Assembly (NCBI GenBank): GCA_913020235.1
Contig: CAJWBT010000026.1
Location: forward strand, 1-13,263
DNA: 13,263 nucleotides
Reading direction: 5' to 3'
DNA from: an uncultured Chloroflexota bacterium
GTDB taxonomy: Bacteria; Chloroflexota; Dehalococcoidia; UBA3495
Below the pieces are notes generated by a model, which saw nothing but the letters and a program-made list of their open reading frames with translations, had not been told where the DNA came from and made no database searches. This document shows, in pieces, positions 12,469-13,263 of this stretch (positions are counted from its first letter, which is position 1; the number at the start of each line of letters is the position of its first letter). The translations under genes were made by a program, and so were the position numbers.

Positions 12469-13263
12469 TCAAACTGGCCGGCCGGGGGCGTGCTCCAAAC
12501 GTCGGGCCAGGGCTTGAACCAGGTCCCCCATATGGGGATGGTCCGGTTCCACGTCCACCTTGATGCCGGCCTCCCGCAACCCCCTGGTGCATACCGGACC
12601 CACCGAGCCGACCACCACCGACGGCCGGTTCAAGCTTTCCATCAAAGGGTCTTCTCTCCCCGCCTGGGCGGCGATGGTGCGCAGGTTTCGTGCCTGGGGC
12701 CCGCTGGTAAAGGCGACGGCGTCGATCTTGCCCCGGGTCAGGTCGTCGATCATCCCGACCACGGGCGTATGGTCCTCGGGTATACCCCAGGTATAGAGGG
12801 CGACCTCCCGCACGATGGCGCCCCGCTCGGCCAGACTCCGGGTCAGGAAACCGTTGGGCGCCCCGTAGGCCTGCACCCCCACCACGGTGCCGCGGAGGTC
12901 CATCTCCCGAATCGCCTCCAGCAGCTCTTTCGACGTGAAAGGTTCCGGAGGAATGACGTCGATGTGGACCTTGTGCCGCCGCAACACGCGGGCCGGCTTC
13001 GGGCTGCGAGCGATCACCGTTTGCTGGTCCAGGCAGCGGAGGAACTCCTCCTCCCGGCCCATGGCCCCGGCCGTTTGGACCAGGGCCCGGGTGCCGACCC
13101 CGGTGAGCAGGATCACCACGGCAACCGTGCCTTCGCATATGTCGTTGACCAGCCTCTGAGCGTCCGGAGCGTCCTTCAGGTAGACCTCTTCGAGCACGGG
13201 CGCCGAGCAGGGCGTACCGCCATAGCGCTCGATCATCGCGGCCATTTCCGAGCGCATCCGGGC
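12469..13263 (-). CDS. hemD: Uroporphyrinogen-III synthase (5' end beyond the window)
   Basis: The enzyme closes hydroxymethylbilane with inversion of ring D to give uroporphyrinogen III, the branch point to haem, sirohaem and cobalamin. Two alternating Rossmann-like lobes are visible. Typical features are RSEMAAMIERYGGTPCSAP near the N-terminus, LTGVGTRALV, IARSPKPARVLRRH, then VQAYGAPNGFL, VAFTSGPQARNLR, VVGSVGPVCTRGLREAGIKVDVEPDHPHMGDLV. An ATG at 13257 lies inside the conserved first element (…ARMRSEMAAMIE) and the frame stays open to the window edge, so the true start is very probably upstream. About the last 260 residues are present. No other haem gene is visible. The stop (12469-12471) is 52 bases from the end of the transposase remnant, which points toward it. 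Confidence 0.92.
   Translation of the reverse strand, partial: ARMRSEMAAMIERYGGTPCSAPVLEEVYLKDAPDAQRLVNDICEGTVAVVILLTGVGTRALVQTAGAMGREEEFLRCLDQQTVIARSPKPARVLRRHKVHIDVIPPEPFTSKELLEAIREMDLRGTVVGVQAYGAPNGFLTRSLAERGAIVREVALYTWGIPEDHTPVVGMIDDLTRGKIDAVAFTSGPQARNLRTIAAQAGREDPLMESLNRPSVVVGSVGPVCTRGLREAGIKVDVEPDHPHMGDLVQALARRLEHAPGRPV

Overview
The window is GC-rich bacterial chromosome. It carries thirteen protein-coding genes, two of them cut by the window edges, one tRNA gene, one decayed transposase and several intergenic dispersed repeats. The gene mix suggests a member of the Chloroflexota, possibly a Dehalococcoidia relative. The clues are a small protein with an HYWVI...CxxCG...REF motif, an orphan molybdenum-hydroxylase large subunit, a DUF2851 protein, and intergenic repeats that give spurious 'SEERSDEESQ' and 'FPAKAGIQ' reading frames. 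This placement is inference from recall, not from a search.

Region 1 (1-2640): The C-terminal end of an MscS-type mechanosensitive channel is followed by a tRNA-Ile(GAT) with a near-consensus promoter whose -35 box overlaps the channel stop codon. After a gene-poor stretch, a SufR-like Fe-S-sensing regulator (minus strand) faces away from a small zinc-finger-like protein and a Rieske [2Fe-2S] ferredoxin (plus strand). The AT-rich intergenic region between them holds back-to-back promoter candidates and a direct repeat.

Region 2 (2640-6860): A cluster of palindromes and a 129-bp MITE-like element (copy A) precede an aquaporin-family channel. A xanthine dehydrogenase/aldehyde oxidase-type molybdopterin subunit follows on the same strand. 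No FAD or [2Fe-2S] subunit gene for this enzyme is in the window. The next intergenic stretch is filled with degraded repeats.

Region 3 (6860-9170, minus strand): A PEP-mutase-superfamily enzyme most like oxaloacetate decarboxylase, a tandem-domain universal stress protein and a VOC/glyoxalase-fold protein lie in transcription order. The last two are probably one operon.

Region 4 (9171-10810): A strong hairpin lies in the divergent gap. Two tandem paralogous 112-residue cupins follow, and then a second repeat element (copy B). Copy B shares its terminal sequence with copy A in opposite orientation and carries a nested second repeat family.

Region 5 (10810-13263): A DUF2851 protein (minus), a 58-codon IS481-like transposase N-terminal remnant (plus), and uroporphyrinogen-III synthase (hemD, minus, running off the right edge).

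I found no CRISPR array, prophage, or complete insertion sequence. The most unusual items are the Fe-S regulator/Rieske divergon, the orphan molybdoenzyme subunit beside an aquaporin with an atypical predicted selectivity filter, and the paired palindromic elements.
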